In this document: positions 33,540 through 44,134 of the stretch, piece by piece | Position numbering within the stretch: the first letter of the stretch is position 1 | Layout: the number at the start of each line of letters is the position of its first letter | From: Adenophora triphylla var. japonica | Lineage: Eukaryota; Streptophyta; Magnoliopsida; Asterales; Campanulaceae | NCBI GenBank assembly: GCA_022495995.1 | Contig: JAFEMH010001247.1 | Coordinates: 62,001 to 126,000 of the forward strand | Length of the DNA stretch: 64,000 nucleotides | Direction of reading: 5' to 3' | Position numbers and translations under genes: made by a program | The notes under the pieces: generated by a model | Databases searched by the model: none | What the model was told of the DNA's origin: nothing | What the model saw: only the letters and a program-made list of their open reading frames with translations

Positions 33540-33850
33540 CGTATTAAATGACATGCGATCAACGAATCGGGTTGCGACTCGGACTTTGAAAAGTAAATAC
33601 TATCACGATCCAAACGGGTCGGACTTTGTAAATGACAGTATTTAAATGCGGTATCGACGAAATCAAACGATCCGGAATCGTAAATGACGATCGACGAGCC
33701 AAAATGGCTCGGAATTGTAAATGACGATCGACGAGCCAAAACGGCTCGGAGTTGTAAATGACGTTCGATGGATCAAATGGTCCGGAATTGTAAATAACAG
33801 AAAAGTAAATGACGATCGACGGATCGATCGATCCGGAATGGTAAATGACA
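33540..33850 (-). repeat. Tandem array of small hairpins in the element D LTR, second block
   Basis: About six ~37-40 bp units with AATTGTAAATGAC and a stem-loop such as GAGCC-AAAAC-GGCTC or GGATC-AAAT-GGTCC between them. Confidence 0.7.
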
Positions 33851-34276
33851 GAAATTTAAACGGAACGGGGTCGGAACGCCGTTTTAACCCGTGATTACTT
33901 CTCTTACGGGAAGAGAAGAGGATCGAAGGGCTAAAACGTATCGGAATCCGTTAGACGGAGGCGTCTACATTTCAATAACGTGGTTCGAAACGGTTGTAGC
34001 GACTGGCGCGTAAACCGAGACGAAACGAGAGATCAGAGAGAGGGAGTTATACCTATGGCTAGGGTCGACTCCTTTGGCTCGAGGGTGTATACGAGATACG
34101 GAAAGTGGTTTTGAACGGTGTTTCGGAGTGGTGAGGGGCGTATTTGATCGAAATACGGAAGTTTCACGCGAATCGAGACGAACGGGAGCTCGGGAGGGGG
34201 TGAAACTGGTTTGGGCCGTGGGGTGAGGTGATTTTTTAGAGTAAAAATGTTCCTTCAAATGGCTTTGACAGCCCTC

Positions 34277-34408
34277 CTATTTATAGGTGAAAATTCAGTA
34301 GGAGTCCGGCCGGACTTATCATGAAATCCAGGGGGTTTTGTGGTATTTTGGAATTTTGAGGGACTTGCTGGCAATTTCTAAAAGTCTGCAGAGGGAGTCC
34401 GGCCGGAT
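34277..34408 (-). promoter_or_regulatory. Element D LTR promoter: paired palindromes plus TATA
   Basis: AGTCCGGCCGGACT (34303-34316) and AGTCCGGCCGGAT (34396-34408) lie upstream, on the minus strand, of CTATAAATAG (34277-34286). Same layout as B and H with a different palindrome. Confidence 0.72.
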
Positions 34409-34811
34409 TGAGACTGTATACCAGGGGTATTTTAGTCTTTTGGCCTTGATTTCTTATTGAAGGGTGACTAGTGGGAGGTGGCATGCTTGACACGTGTCCC
34501 ATGACTCACCAAATGTGTGGGAGTTCGTTCCCGGGTCCCGGTTTTGTCTGTTTTTTAAATAACAGTCCGAAAATGTCCTAAATGCCCCCAGAAAGTGCCG
34601 GAAAGTGCGTTTTTCAGGGAAATCCGTGCTATTATGTGTAATGACGTGTGTTAAGTACGCTTCGACGTTGGGATGCTCGGGGCAGTCCCGGGACGTCTCG
34701 TTAGCTTGGCAACGGGGAGTTAACGAGTTCCGGTTAACCTGGAGCGGGCCAGTTAACGGATTTCGGTTAACTTTCTGACGGATTTTGACGATCCGGATTT
34801 GGGTACTTACA

Positions 34812-35957
34812 ATTGCTCTCTCTTTTTTTTTTACTACTCTAAGTCCTGGATCAGTGGGACCCATCACTATGCTTACAGACCCCCAACATGTAACTTCGAA
34901 CAAGGGTTCCATAGGGCAAGCAGGTCCCACCAATCGAAAAGGAAAACAGACCTAAGGTCTGGCGGATCATGAAGTCTTAACGCGCACTCGATGCAAATTA
35001 CGGGAAAAGCCAACGTCGAGGGTCAAGATCGAGTTAAGGTGCCTGACAAAAAGCTGGCATGACCTTGACTGATGAGTGTCCATGAGGGATCTTGACTCGT
35101 CGTTGGTTGAGCGGTAACTAGAAATGGACTAGGCATTAATATTTGATTACTCGGTGTCACACCGGGAGCCGGTGCGTAAGCCATGCGGGTCAAAGTCAAA
35201 GCGCCAGTCAAGATCTAGTCGAAGTACATGACGGAAAACCGGCATAACCTCGACTGATTAGGTCCACAAAGGATCTTGACTCGGCACGTTGACTGGGGCT
35301 CGACCGACACGAGGTATACACTGACGCGGTCTGATACGGACCAAACCAAAAACCAACCAAGTCTCGGACAAAAATATGTGTCACGGATAAATGCAGGGTA
35401 GACGCGAGGGTAAACCAAGGGTTGTTTGGGTCATCCCGTGCTCGCACCTAGAGGCGTAGTAAGGCCTCCCGGGCTGCTACTGAGATTTCCCGGGTTAAGG
35501 ACGTAGTGTGCAGTGTACGGTCAAAGTGCGCGTAGTGTGCGGCAGTCTAAATTCCTTTTTTGAGTAAAAAGAAGAATTTTCAAATGTGTCTTAAAGGCAT
35601 GATGCATGCAAAATATTTTGAAAATAATTTTTTTTTTTTTGAAAACATTTTCGAAAATATTTTGAAAGCATGCAAGCACATAAGATTTGAACAGTTCAAG
35701 TTATCGTAAGGGAGGACTGCCTCCCTTTTCAAACATCACAAATCCATGGTCCCACAGTCAAACTCTGAATTTTCCCGACACGGTCAAACCAATAGAAATA
35801 TATCACAGCAAGACAAATGTACCCAAGGAAAACAAACACCAAAACATAAAGTTTCAAGTAATGGGACGGAAGCTTGACCCACAAAAGCTAAAAAAAAGAG
35901 ACAAGTTTTATTATTTTTTTTCTTTTGAAAAAAGAGTTTTTTTTTAAAGCTTAGAAG
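34812..35957 (-). other. Leader of element F, interrupted by element D
   Basis: Noncoding. It is related to the leader of D, with shared patches such as TGTGTCTTAAAG and GTAGTGTGCGG. F's gag is not seen because D occupies the next position. Confidence 0.7.
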
Positions 35958-35975
35958 TCCCCAGCGGAGTCGCCA
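35958..35975 (-). other. Primer-binding site of element F (tRNA-Arg type)
   Basis: TGGCGACTCCGCTGGGGA on the minus strand, one base inside the LTR. Confidence 0.88.
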
Positions 35976-36081
35976 CTGTGATATACCCCACGCGATCCAA
36001 TTTGGCGCGCCCGACAAGCTTGAGTGTTTGAAAAGATTTTTTTGGAATCGTGTAAATCTTTAGCGGACTTAAAAAATGAAC

Positions 36082-36213
36082 GGAGTCGCCACGCCATTTT
36101 AATTTAGGGCCAAAACTTTGAAAAAATACCGAAAGTAGAGAAATGAGTCCGGAGGTCACGTTACACTCCGGGAAGAACATATGACGTTCACCCGGAATGC
36201 CTCGTATGACGAG
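36082..36213 (-). other. LTR 3' module of element F
   Basis: Minus strand: CTCG-TCATA-CGAG, then CATTCCGGG pairing with CCCGGAGTG (36199-36191 with 36172-36164; one G-U pair that exists only on the sense strand), inner GAAC/GTTC, AACGTGACCTCCGGAC, and TGGCGACTCC at 36091-36082. Confidence 0.75.
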
Positions 36214-37410
36214 TCTTTCATACTTGAAACTTTGTGTGTGTGTGTGTGTGTGTGTTTTGAAAAAAAAGTTTGACTTAAAGGGATTTTTCTGGAAATAAAG
36301 CAAATCTGCTGGATTTGACTGAAAAACAGTTTTAAAACAGTGACTAAACTGAAAAATAACAGAAATTGGAAACTGTTTGCAGATGACAATGTCATCCGCA
36401 TGGATGATTCTGGCATGATGAATTCATCCACGCGGACAACCCTGCACCCTAATTTGATTTTTACAGTTTCTCAGTTTGACTCTGTAATTTCCAGAAACTT
36501 AACTGGATTTACAGGACTTAACTGGAATTGTAATTGAAAAACAGAAAGAACAATGAATGTTGAATTTTTGGGCATCCATGTTTGTCCTCTCTTTCCCTAG
36601 ACTTTGATTTAGTGATCATCTACTAAATGTGTTTAGTGAAGAATCAACTAACCAAGCCATCCCGGAGGTACATTAGGACTTGAAAATATGTCATTTGCAA
36701 AGGAAAGGAGGATTTGACATAAAAGTAAGTTGATAAGTAAATATTAGGTCAAGATGTATCAACTTTAGAGGAAGATCTCTAAGGTTGTCACAAGAAGGAC
36801 CATCCTTGAGACCTAGGCTCAAGTGTATCTCTTACATCTTTATGTGACCCAAATGTATAAGTCTTAAGGATGTTCTGGTTCCAAGGTGAACATCACTAGG
36901 GGAACAATTTATAAGGAAGTAAACAAATGTGGACCATTTGAAGTGATCATCTATGGAAATGGATTCCAAGATGACCATATTTTAGGTCAAGTAAACAATT
37001 AAAAACTAGTAATGTAAAGGGGACATGGGGATGACATGAAAGTAAAGGGGAGTGTAGATCACTTTAGAAGATCATCCATGGAAATGGATTCCATGGAGAT
37101 CCTCATGGATCCAAGGGAAAGGGGATGAACAACAAGTGAACAAACAAGCCTACATCATTTATATATGAAATGTATGCATGAATGAAGGAGATTTGAGTAG
37201 GGGAGTGAGGGTTTACCAATGGTTCTTGGGTTAGTGTTTAGGGTTTGAGGACTTCAATGGCTTAGGAGTGATTTGGTAGTGGATTTGAGGTGGGTTTTGG
37301 TGTTGGATTTGAGTAGGATGAGTGTTTAAGGCTATTTTGAGTGGTGATTTCGGCAGAGTAACAGTAGGAAATATGTTTTTTTGGCCCCCTGAAACTGAGG
37401 GAGAAGGGCT

Positions 37411-37484
37411 ATATTTATAGGTTGGCCAGGGTGCAAAATCATCCGCGTGGGTGATATTGGCATGCTGATTTCATCCGCGCGGAT
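37411..37484 (-). promoter_or_regulatory. Element F LTR promoter: paired palindromes plus TATA
   Basis: ATCCGCGTGGGTGAT (from 37441) and ATCCGCGCGGAT (37473-37484) lie upstream, on the minus strand, of CTATAAATAT (37411-37420). Confidence 0.68.
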
Positions 37485-37720
37485 CAGATCAACAGTGTGC
37501 CTGGTTTTGCAGAAAGTTGTTTTGGCTGTTTCTCTTTTGGTCAATATTGATTTTTGCCTTGGAAATGATGCATTCCAGCAAGGCCCTTGACCATTTTCTT
37601 ATACCTAAGAGGTCCTTCCTCATTCAAATTGTCTAAATAATGCCTGAAATGCCCCTAAATGATTATAAATCATTAAATTGGGCTGACGGAACACTAAAGA
37701 CCCAGATTGGGGCACTTACA

Positions 37721-38188
37721 CTCGGTTATCAACAAAGAAAGGAAATGAGCTTCCCCGTTCTTATCTCTCTCTTTATCGGCGTCAATACAGGCCGATCAAG
37801 TAGCACATGCTGAGGAACCCGCCTACAAGGTGCACGTGCAGATTACTATTATCTAATCCTACTCAAATAAGGAATGTGAACAGTTATAATCCTACTAGGA
37901 TTATAACCACCTCTCACACGAATTCCTATTCAACATGGATTCTCCAATACTATTCATATATATACAAGCCATAATTCATATTATTTTGGTAATACACCTT
38001 TTGACTCTAAACTTTTCTCAATTGATTTCTCTCTCTAAACACAAATACTTACTCTCAAGCCGGAGGGCCTTCGCGGGTGAAGCCCCGACTTAGTTTACGT
38101 GTTTGTTCATCTTTTTCATTCTATTCAATCATCTAGGATACAACATGCCCCTTGATCTGGGCTGATCCGAACGTTTTTGGCATCATCA
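37721..38188 (+). mobile_element. Partial LTR of the G family, plus orientation
   Basis: The 3' 468 bp of an LTR ending TTTTTGGCATCATCA at 38188. It matches the G LTR (52434-53334), including GCCGGAGGGCCTTCGC and TAGTTTACGTGTTT. The left part is cut off by element F. Confidence 0.75.
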
Positions 38189-38322
38189 CCAACAATTCTT
38201 TCTCCCTTTTCTTCTCTGTTTGTTATATAATTATGTCATTTATTTATATATATGTACATGAATATTTATAATTCAATTGAAGGGAGAGACAAATGTTAGC
38301 AAAAGGATCAGAACATTTAGTA

Positions 38323-38327
38323 ATTGT
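38323..38327. repeat. Target-site duplication of the solo LTR (ATTGT), left copy
   Basis: ATTGT here and at 39085-39089 flank the solo LTR exactly. Confidence 0.88.
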
Positions 38328-39084
38328 TGATGATTCCAAAATCGTTCGGATCAGCCCAAATCCAGCGGCAGGTTGTATCCTGGACGATTGAATAGACTGA
38401 AAAAGAAGAATAAACACGTAAACTAAGTCAGGGCTTCACCGGCAAAGTTCCTCCGGCGTGATAGTAAGTATTTGTGTTTAGAGCGAGAAATCAATTGACA
38501 AGAGTTTAGAGTCAAAAGATGTTTTACCAAAATAATGTGAATCATGGCTTGTTTATATAGATATATGATTGTAGAGTACATGTTGAATAGGAGTTTGTAT
38601 TTGAGGAGGTTATAATACTAGTGGGATTATAACTACCCACAATCCATGTTTGATTAGGATTGGGTAATATTATTTTGCACGTGTGCCTTGTAGGCATGCT
38701 ACTCGGCATATGATGTTTGGTCGGCCTGAGTTGATGTCGGGGAAGAGAGTGCAAAGGATGGGGAAGCCCATTTCTTTGCTTTGTTGATGACCGATGAGGG
38801 AACTCCTCGTCTTTTAATGAGGCATAAGTCGGCGTTACTGGATGCCTTGCTCGTCATATGAGAGTGTGTCTCGTCGGTATATATAATGGATGTGCCTTAG
38901 TCATTATTCGTTGTTCTATGTATAGGTCGATATAGTGGGAATGACGAGGAAGCATGACGAGCAAAGGTAGGCAAGACCCACTCCCTTTGTCATAATTGAG
39001 ACTTGTATGAATTATATTTTGGGTCCAATCCATTGGGCCTTGCCCGACTATTTCCCACGTTCGTATCTCGGTTTATATCGTTCA
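38328..39084 (-). mobile_element. Solo LTR of the G family
   Basis: 757 bp, minus orientation, with start TGAACG and end ATCATCA on the minus strand and a perfect ATTGT duplication, the signature of unequal recombination between two LTRs. It is inverted relative to 37721-38188 and separated from it by 139 bp, so the two can pair as a ~460 bp hairpin. Confidence 0.87.
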
Positions 39085-39276
39085 ATTGTCATTTGAATTT
39101 GAAGTTAAAGAAAATTATTTGGGCAAATTATTAAAACAAAATTGTGTATATTATTTGGTCATATTATTAAAACAAAATTGTGCATATAATTTAATTTTTT
39201 AAATGTCTTTTAAAACTAAATTATTCATATTGGGGAGGGAAGAATAAACTAGAGAAGAATATCAATACTCAAATTT
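39085..39276. other. AT-rich flank between solo LTR and element C
   Basis: No features seen other than the two target duplications at its ends. Confidence 0.5.
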
Positions 39277-39281
39277 AATAT
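39277..39281. repeat. Target-site duplication of element C (AATAT), left copy
   Basis: AATAT here and at 52125-52129 flank the element exactly. Confidence 0.92.
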
Positions 39282-40144
39282 TGATGACGCCAAGCTTTTC
39301 AGGGTCAGGAGCGGTTCAAGGATATCTGGCTTGATATATTTGATGGTTTCTTGTACCTAGAACACAACACCAATAAGCACCGTTAAGGTCAAAGTTGGAG
39401 GTTACTCCAACTCAGGCCCTCGGGTGTGAGAGTAAGAATACTGAGTAAATAAGGCTTGGAATACCTTGGAGTGTGTGTATGTGTTTAGGGTTTAGAGTAA
39501 TATGGCTTACTCAATATATTTGGAACTTACCTTGCCCAAGGGGACAAAGGTCTTCTATTTATAGGCAATGGAGAAGTGCTTGTTGATGTAAGCAATGAGA
39601 TCAGCCCTAGAGGGCACTTTGGTATTTGACCTCCTACACGTGTTCGCAACTAATTGGTCCTGTCAGGGAGGGAACATTGACTGCAGAGGGGACATGGCTG
39701 AAAGGGACATGAGCCATGTATATGGCTTGGCGCATTAAATGAAATAGTAGGCGCCTGACTGAGCCGCATTAAATGCGTGATGGGGGAGCCGGCAACTTGC
39801 ATGTCAGAGCCAGTAAGCTAACTTGCTCAGTAAGGCTTGACATTAATCGGGAGGCTGGTGAGATAACCGGGAGGCAGGCATGAGCCCGCGGTCAACATCT
39901 TGGGCGTGGTCAAAGGTATTTGACGCGGGCACGGATGGAGCGGTCATACCTTCTGCGGGCACCAATCCAACGGTCAGGATCCCTCCGGTCTTTGATAGGG
40001 ATAATGTGGGGAGGGACGCGGTCTTGACCTCAAGGGCCTATCTGTCCGCGGTCTTCCCCCCCCCAGCGGTCTAGGAATGGCCACGTCACTGGTTCCTTGG
40101 ACCAGACCGAGCGTGGGCCCGGTCCAGCAGATCCGGGCTCATCA
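39282..40144 (-). mobile_element. 3' LTR of element C
   Basis: 863 bp, TGATGAGCCCGG...CGTCATCA on the minus strand. TATA CTATAAATAG at 39555-39564 (minus). The interval 39887-40075 holds about eight GCGGTC/GCGGGC motifs, which may serve as the element-specific motif of this family. Confidence 0.93.
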
Positions 40145-40520
40145 ATGGCCCCTAGCTCCAAGTGTGATTATTTATGGTCTGAGCGAGGAGGTACTAGAAG
40201 CTCGGTTGGACCAGACCGCTGCTTTGGCGAGCACCAGTGTTGGCATTTTTTATTGGTTATTGCTTTGCCTCCTGTGCTGGTGGGCAAGTTCAGGAGGCAC
40301 CAATGGGAGACACGTGTGCCTTGAATGCTCTACCTCCCGGTTTGCAAATGGGCCCCTTGGTATATGAAAAGACAGCGCGTGTCAGTCATCCAAGGGGTGC
40401 CATTAATGCAAAATGGGGAATTTTTTGAATTTTCAAACGTTTGGAGATGGTTCGTGGTTCAAGGAGCGGTTTGTGGGCTAATTAATACGGGTTAAACGGG
40501 TTAACCCGTATATGTAGGCC

Positions 40521-40530
40521 TTATAAATAC
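40521..40530 (+). promoter_or_regulatory. TATA box for the antisense ORFs of element C
   Basis: TTATAAATAC on the plus strand, about 170 bp before the first antisense ORF and 575 bp before the Transposase_28-like ORF, preceded by GGGTTAA repeats. It suggests that the antisense unit has its own promoter. Confidence 0.55.
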
Positions 40531-40694
40531 CAAATCCTTAAACCTCAAACCCTTTTTACCGTCTTCAAACCTTCAAAGAGCTTTAGAGAGAGAATTTTGC
40601 TGCGAATTCTGTGTTTGCGTTCTTTAAATCCAACCCTCAATCTTTTCCTTCGTAAGTAATTTTTGGTGTTTCTTCTTCATCTCTTTCTATTTCT

Positions 40695-41096
40695 TTGGGT
40701 TTTGAATATGACTACTCGCGAATTTGGACCCCGCCGTCCCATAGAGTTAGGAGATGGGAGTACTCAGATACCTTCGCCGTTTGTAAACAGATAGGGGGGA
40801 TATTTAGGAAGGTAGGACTGGGGTGGCTAAGGCTGTCCCTGTCTAGCTTTTTGTATTTTTGTGAGAAATCCCAATGGGGGCCGTTTGTCCCACCCCGATT
40901 GTGGGAGGCCAAGAGAAAATATATAATGAACCGCGATGTACTGGTGTTGGGGGATACTAGGAGGTTAAGAAATTTTGTTATGGGGGTTTTGTGCAGGTTT
41001 CCCCGCGAGAGAGATCAGGCTTTGAACGCCGTAGAACTAGTGAGGAGAGCAATCCGTGTCCCCGACGAGATAACTGACTGGGAGAAGGTAAACTGA
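40695..41096 (+). CDS. Small antisense ORF of element C, unknown
   Basis: 134 codons on the strand opposite gag-pol, ending one base into the start codon of the next ORF. I recognise no domain; a WGPFVPPRLWEAKRKY segment and an Arg-rich helix precede the end. It may be the 5' exon region of the next gene, since an acceptor-like TTTTGTGCAG lies at about 40989-40998. Confidence 0.4.
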   Translation: MGFEYDYSRIWTPPSHRVRRWEYSDTFAVCKQIGGIFRKVGLGWLRLSLSSFLYFCEKSQWGPFVPPRLWEAKRKYIMNRDVLVLGDTRRLRNFVMGVLCRFPRERDQALNAVELVRRAIRVPDEITDWEKVN

Positions 41097-42385
41097 TGGA
41101 CTTTAATCAAATTAATGAGAACCAGGCACAAGACCCCGCGGATCTGAATGATCCCTTGGACGCTCTGCCCCTAAGGACTATTTTTCCTGATGTTGTGCCC
41201 GCGGCCCCTGAGCCGGAGAGAATTGAGCTAAGTAGCAGTGAGGAGCTTGAACCTCTTAACTTTGAGGTGACCGGAGGCGGGGATAATGAACCTGAGGTGG
41301 CCCACTCTAGGGGTTCCTCCACTGGTCTCTTTGGCTCCGTGAGCTCGGAGACCGAGGAGGATAACCGCGAGCAGGCAGATCGAATGGCTGCGGGCACCGC
41401 CCAGAGGGCCACGGAAATTGTTGATGCCTTTGAGGACTCTGACTCCGAGGAGGAGATGGTTGTGGCCCCTGCCCGTGCCCGAGGTAGAGGCAAAAGACCT
41501 GCGGTGGAGGCCAATCCTGGCCGAGGCCGCAGTAAGAAAGCCAAAGAGGTGGAGACCATAGACTGGGAGGAGGATATTTACGGCCTCTACAATGTTGACC
41601 CAAAAGCCTTCCGTGTTCGCACCCTGGGACATGTTCAAATAAAGGGCAAGGAAAAACTGCGGCCAGAAAGCATAGCAGATGTCCGCGAGGACAATAGGGC
41701 CAGCGTTTTCTACGGAGCTCAATTCGAGAATGGTCTGAGGCTGCCCCTAGATCCCTTCTTCTACTTTTTCCTGGAGTTCAACAGTTGCCTCCCCATGCAC
41801 CTGACTCCTAACGCCGTTAGGGCTTTTGTTTCCTTTATAACGGTTTGCAGATTCATGGGCTACGAACCTACCCTTGCTGGGCTTTATGCTTATTATCAGA
41901 ACCAGATCAGCCATGGTAATCTGAGCTTGAAGGCTAAGAATTACTCTGTCCGGACCTTCTCTCCTCCCTCGAATAAATTTGACCACTGGAACCAGAGGGA
42001 CATCCTGGTCATAGAGTCTAGGTATGGATGGCCCTTCTCAAAACCTTCGAATCCAGTCCCGATGAAGGTGACCGCCAAAAATTACCCGGACCCAGCTCCC
42101 TCCGAAAACCTGCGTATTGCCTTGGAGAGCCACCTGGCCAAATATCTAGACAGTGGGGAGGAGCCTGTATATGACGTGGGTGCCATTGTTGAGTCCGAGC
42201 CCCTATTGATCTACTCGGGGGTGGCTCCTCACAGGGAGGGCGCCCCACATGCCCCCAGAGTAGAAATAGAGCCTATGCCTCATGAACATGATTGGAGGGT
42301 GCACGAGCATTATCAGTTTGAGGCCGATTGTAAGACCTGCATGCTGGGTGCTGAATGCGAGCCTCCAGAACTAATTGGTCTCTGA
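41096..42385 (+). CDS. Antisense Transposase_28-like ORF of element C
   Basis: 429 residues, uninterrupted. Residues 1-165 are acidic and low-complexity with a basic, NLS-like stretch (ARGRGKRP, then GRGRSKKAKE). Residues from about 205 carry the pattern of the putative gypsy-type transposon domain (Transposase_28): GLRLPLDPFF, then LTPNAVRAFVSFITVCRFMG, then YEPTLAGLYAYYQ, then a W/F-rich part. The C-terminus has a CKTCMLGAEC cysteine cluster. It lies on the strand opposite gag-pol between pol and the 3' LTR. Extra ORFs in this position are known in the Tat lineage; their function is not. Confidence 0.75.
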   Translation: MDFNQINENQAQDPADLNDPLDALPLRTIFPDVVPAAPEPERIELSSSEELEPLNFEVTGGGDNEPEVAHSRGSSTGLFGSVSSETEEDNREQADRMAAGTAQRATEIVDAFEDSDSEEEMVVAPARARGRGKRPAVEANPGRGRSKKAKEVETIDWEEDIYGLYNVDPKAFRVRTLGHVQIKGKEKLRPESIADVREDNRASVFYGAQFENGLRLPLDPFFYFFLEFNSCLPMHLTPNAVRAFVSFITVCRFMGYEPTLAGLYAYYQNQISHGNLSLKAKNYSVRTFSPPSNKFDHWNQRDILVIESRYGWPFSKPSNPVPMKVTAKNYPDPAPSENLRIALESHLAKYLDSGEEPVYDVGAIVESEPLLIYSGVAPHREGAPHAPRVEIEPMPHEHDWRVHEHYQFEADCKTCMLGAECEPPELIGL

Positions 42386-42491
42386 CTCCTTATAAAACTG
42401 TTGCAAATTTATCTTGTCTTTGATTTTTTCGAACTGCATTCTAACCATTTTTCTTTCCCTCCAGAGTAGATCCAGAAGAATACAATTTTTG

Positions 42492-44134
42492 ATGGCCCCT
42501 CTAAGTGCCACTCAGATGAAGGCCAAGAACCTTAAGGACAATAAGGAAGCTGCCGCGAGGAGGCAGGCTGAAATGGGAGCGATCCCGGGCAAGGATAAAA
42601 GTGTGCCCGTGGTGAGCAGGAAGACTGGTGAGCCTTTGTCCGCTCCAAAGGTTATTCCCACCACTGGGAATCTGCCTCCACCCCCCAAGGGTCCTCCCCC
42701 TGCTCACGCCATTCGGAGCTCAACCCCTCCTGGGCGCACAATCTCCTCCGGCCATCACTTAGAGTCCCGAAAGAGGACGGAAAGGGATGGGGATTTGGGG
42801 AACAGAGAGAGGTCCTCTAAGTCCCAAAAAGTGGTGGATGCATCAACTCGTGCTTCCATCGCGGTCTCATCCACTGCTCCCCCCGTTGGGGGTACAATCT
42901 GCTCGGTCTCTTATCCGGTGCCCCCCCTGGCTACCCGCGAGGAGACTCTGGCCCTCAGGAAGAAGCTGTCTGACGTGCCCGCTGTGACCGGGGTGGACAT
43001 ATATGCCCGGAATGCCAATAACTCCTCTGTTGGGATTGGCCTAGTCAACCGCCTCTACTCTCCGGACTTCTACCAGAACGTAGCTGCCAAGGAGAATGCC
43101 TCTGCCCTGGTTTGGGACATAGGCCTTGCCCTTACTGAGGTTTCTACTTTTATCACTTTTTCTTTTAACCATTGTGAGCTTCTGAATTTTTCTAACTCTC
43201 GATCTCTATCCCCGCATGCGGGCAACAAGGCAATGAGGTTGCGGGAGTGCTGCGACGATCTGTCCGCCGAGGTGGATGAGAAAGTCAAGATCCTGGCGGT
43301 CAAACTCCGCGAGCAGGGAGAGCTGGAGGAGAAGGTCCATACCCTGAACTCCCTTCTCGAAGACAAGGAGAAAACCCTCTCCACTAAGGAGGCTGATTTG
43401 AAGGGTTTTCAGGGCGGTTGACGGAGGTGGAGGATAGCTTGAGAAAAGCTAAGGGGGAGAGGGATGAGCTTCGAGGCAAGAGAGCTGAGTGGGAGCCAAG
43501 GAATTCCGAGCTGTACAAAAGGCTGGAGGCATCCAAGACCACTATCTCCACTCTGGAGGCCAAAGTTGATGAAATCTCCGAGCAGCTGCTCCCTCTTAGG
43601 CAGTTTCAGTTGGAGAGGGAGGCCATGCTGCTCGCTGCTCGGAAGGAAGCGGTGGAGGAGTATAAAAACTCTGAGGAATTCAAGACCTGGCTGAATGATG
43701 AGAATCTGGCTCAGTACGAAGCCGGTGTCCAGACACAGATCCGGAACTTCACGGCCACGGGCAAGTTCTCCGTGCAGCAGTTGGCCGTGATCGGCTCACT
43801 GGTTGCTACCGACCCGGAGTGCCTGCCCGGGCATGCGTTAGTTCCTCTGTCCGCGGACGAGGTCAAGGGTTTGGAGCTGGCCGCAGCGGCCTCCTTGCCT
43901 CCTGTGGCAGAAGTAACTGCCCTTGGCCTGATTGCTGAGGTGGACGCCCTGAGGTTCGGGGACGAGGCGCTACCTTTGGGGGATGCCCTTGCCCGCGTTC
44001 CTCCTCCGATCCTATTACAGACCTTTTTGTGACCAGCCTTCCTTCTCCAACCCCGGCCTCAGAAGCGGGCACAGGAGTTGCGGCCACAGATATGGTCACC
44101 GAGGACCCCAAGGACCAAGCTCCTATAGTTTAGG
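42492..44134 (+). pseudogene. Antisense coiled-coil ORF of element C
   Basis: The start at 42492 lies 26 bp after an acceptor-like CCCTCCAG (42459-42466). The N-terminal third is Pro/Ser/Lys-rich; the middle holds VGIGLVNRLYSPDFY. The rest is heptad-rich coiled coil (AMRLRECCDDLSAEVDEKVK, LEEKVHTLNSLLEDKEKTL, ERDELRGKRAEWEPRNSEL). A probable intron at 43141-43230 has length divisible by three. A one-base frameshift at about 43415 breaks the coiled coil, and a further shift near 44010 moves the end from 44032 to TAG at about 44134. The gene follows the Transposase_28-like ORF on the same strand, so the two may be one transcription unit. Such coiled-coil tails are common after Transposase_28 domains. 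Confidence 0.6.

Larger units (their letters stand above)
26759..34811 (-). mobile_element. Element D: 5' part of a Tat/Ogre-like retrotransposon
   Basis: In sense order: 5' LTR (32701-34811), PBS (32681-32698), a 1.3 kb leader, gag-protease and a linker region, then an abrupt stop at the LTR of element E. RT, RNase H, integrase and 3' LTR are not present in the window. Right flank 34812 lies in the leader of element F, so D inserted there. Confidence 0.85.
32701..34811 (-). mobile_element. 5' LTR of element D
   Basis: On the minus strand it starts TGTAAGTACCCAAATCC and ends GGGTAATTTCA, 2.1 kb. It holds the promoter (34277-34408), two hairpin-rich tandem arrays, a TG microsatellite near 33055-33070, the hairpin module (32981-33031) and the PBS-like 10-mer (32792-32801). 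Confidence 0.85.
35977..37720 (-). mobile_element. 5' LTR of element F
   Basis: Starts TGTAAGTGCCCCAATC on the minus strand and ends GGGTATATCACA, 1.74 kb. It has the promoter at 37411-37484, a second ATCCG palindrome pair at 36394-36437, a TG microsatellite (36233-36256), the hairpin module and the PBS-like 10-mer. Element F is minus-oriented; only its LTR and leader remain in the window. Its right flank cuts an LTR of the G family. Confidence 0.85.

Noticed and set aside
40695..40800. Alternative start MTTREFG at 40709 for the antisense unit of C
   Set aside because: That frame stops after 28 codons; splicing could rescue it, but no convincing donor is seen.
41107..41722. Minus-strand ORFs of 98-164 codons
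   Set aside because: Antisense shadows of the Transposase_28-like ORF of element C.
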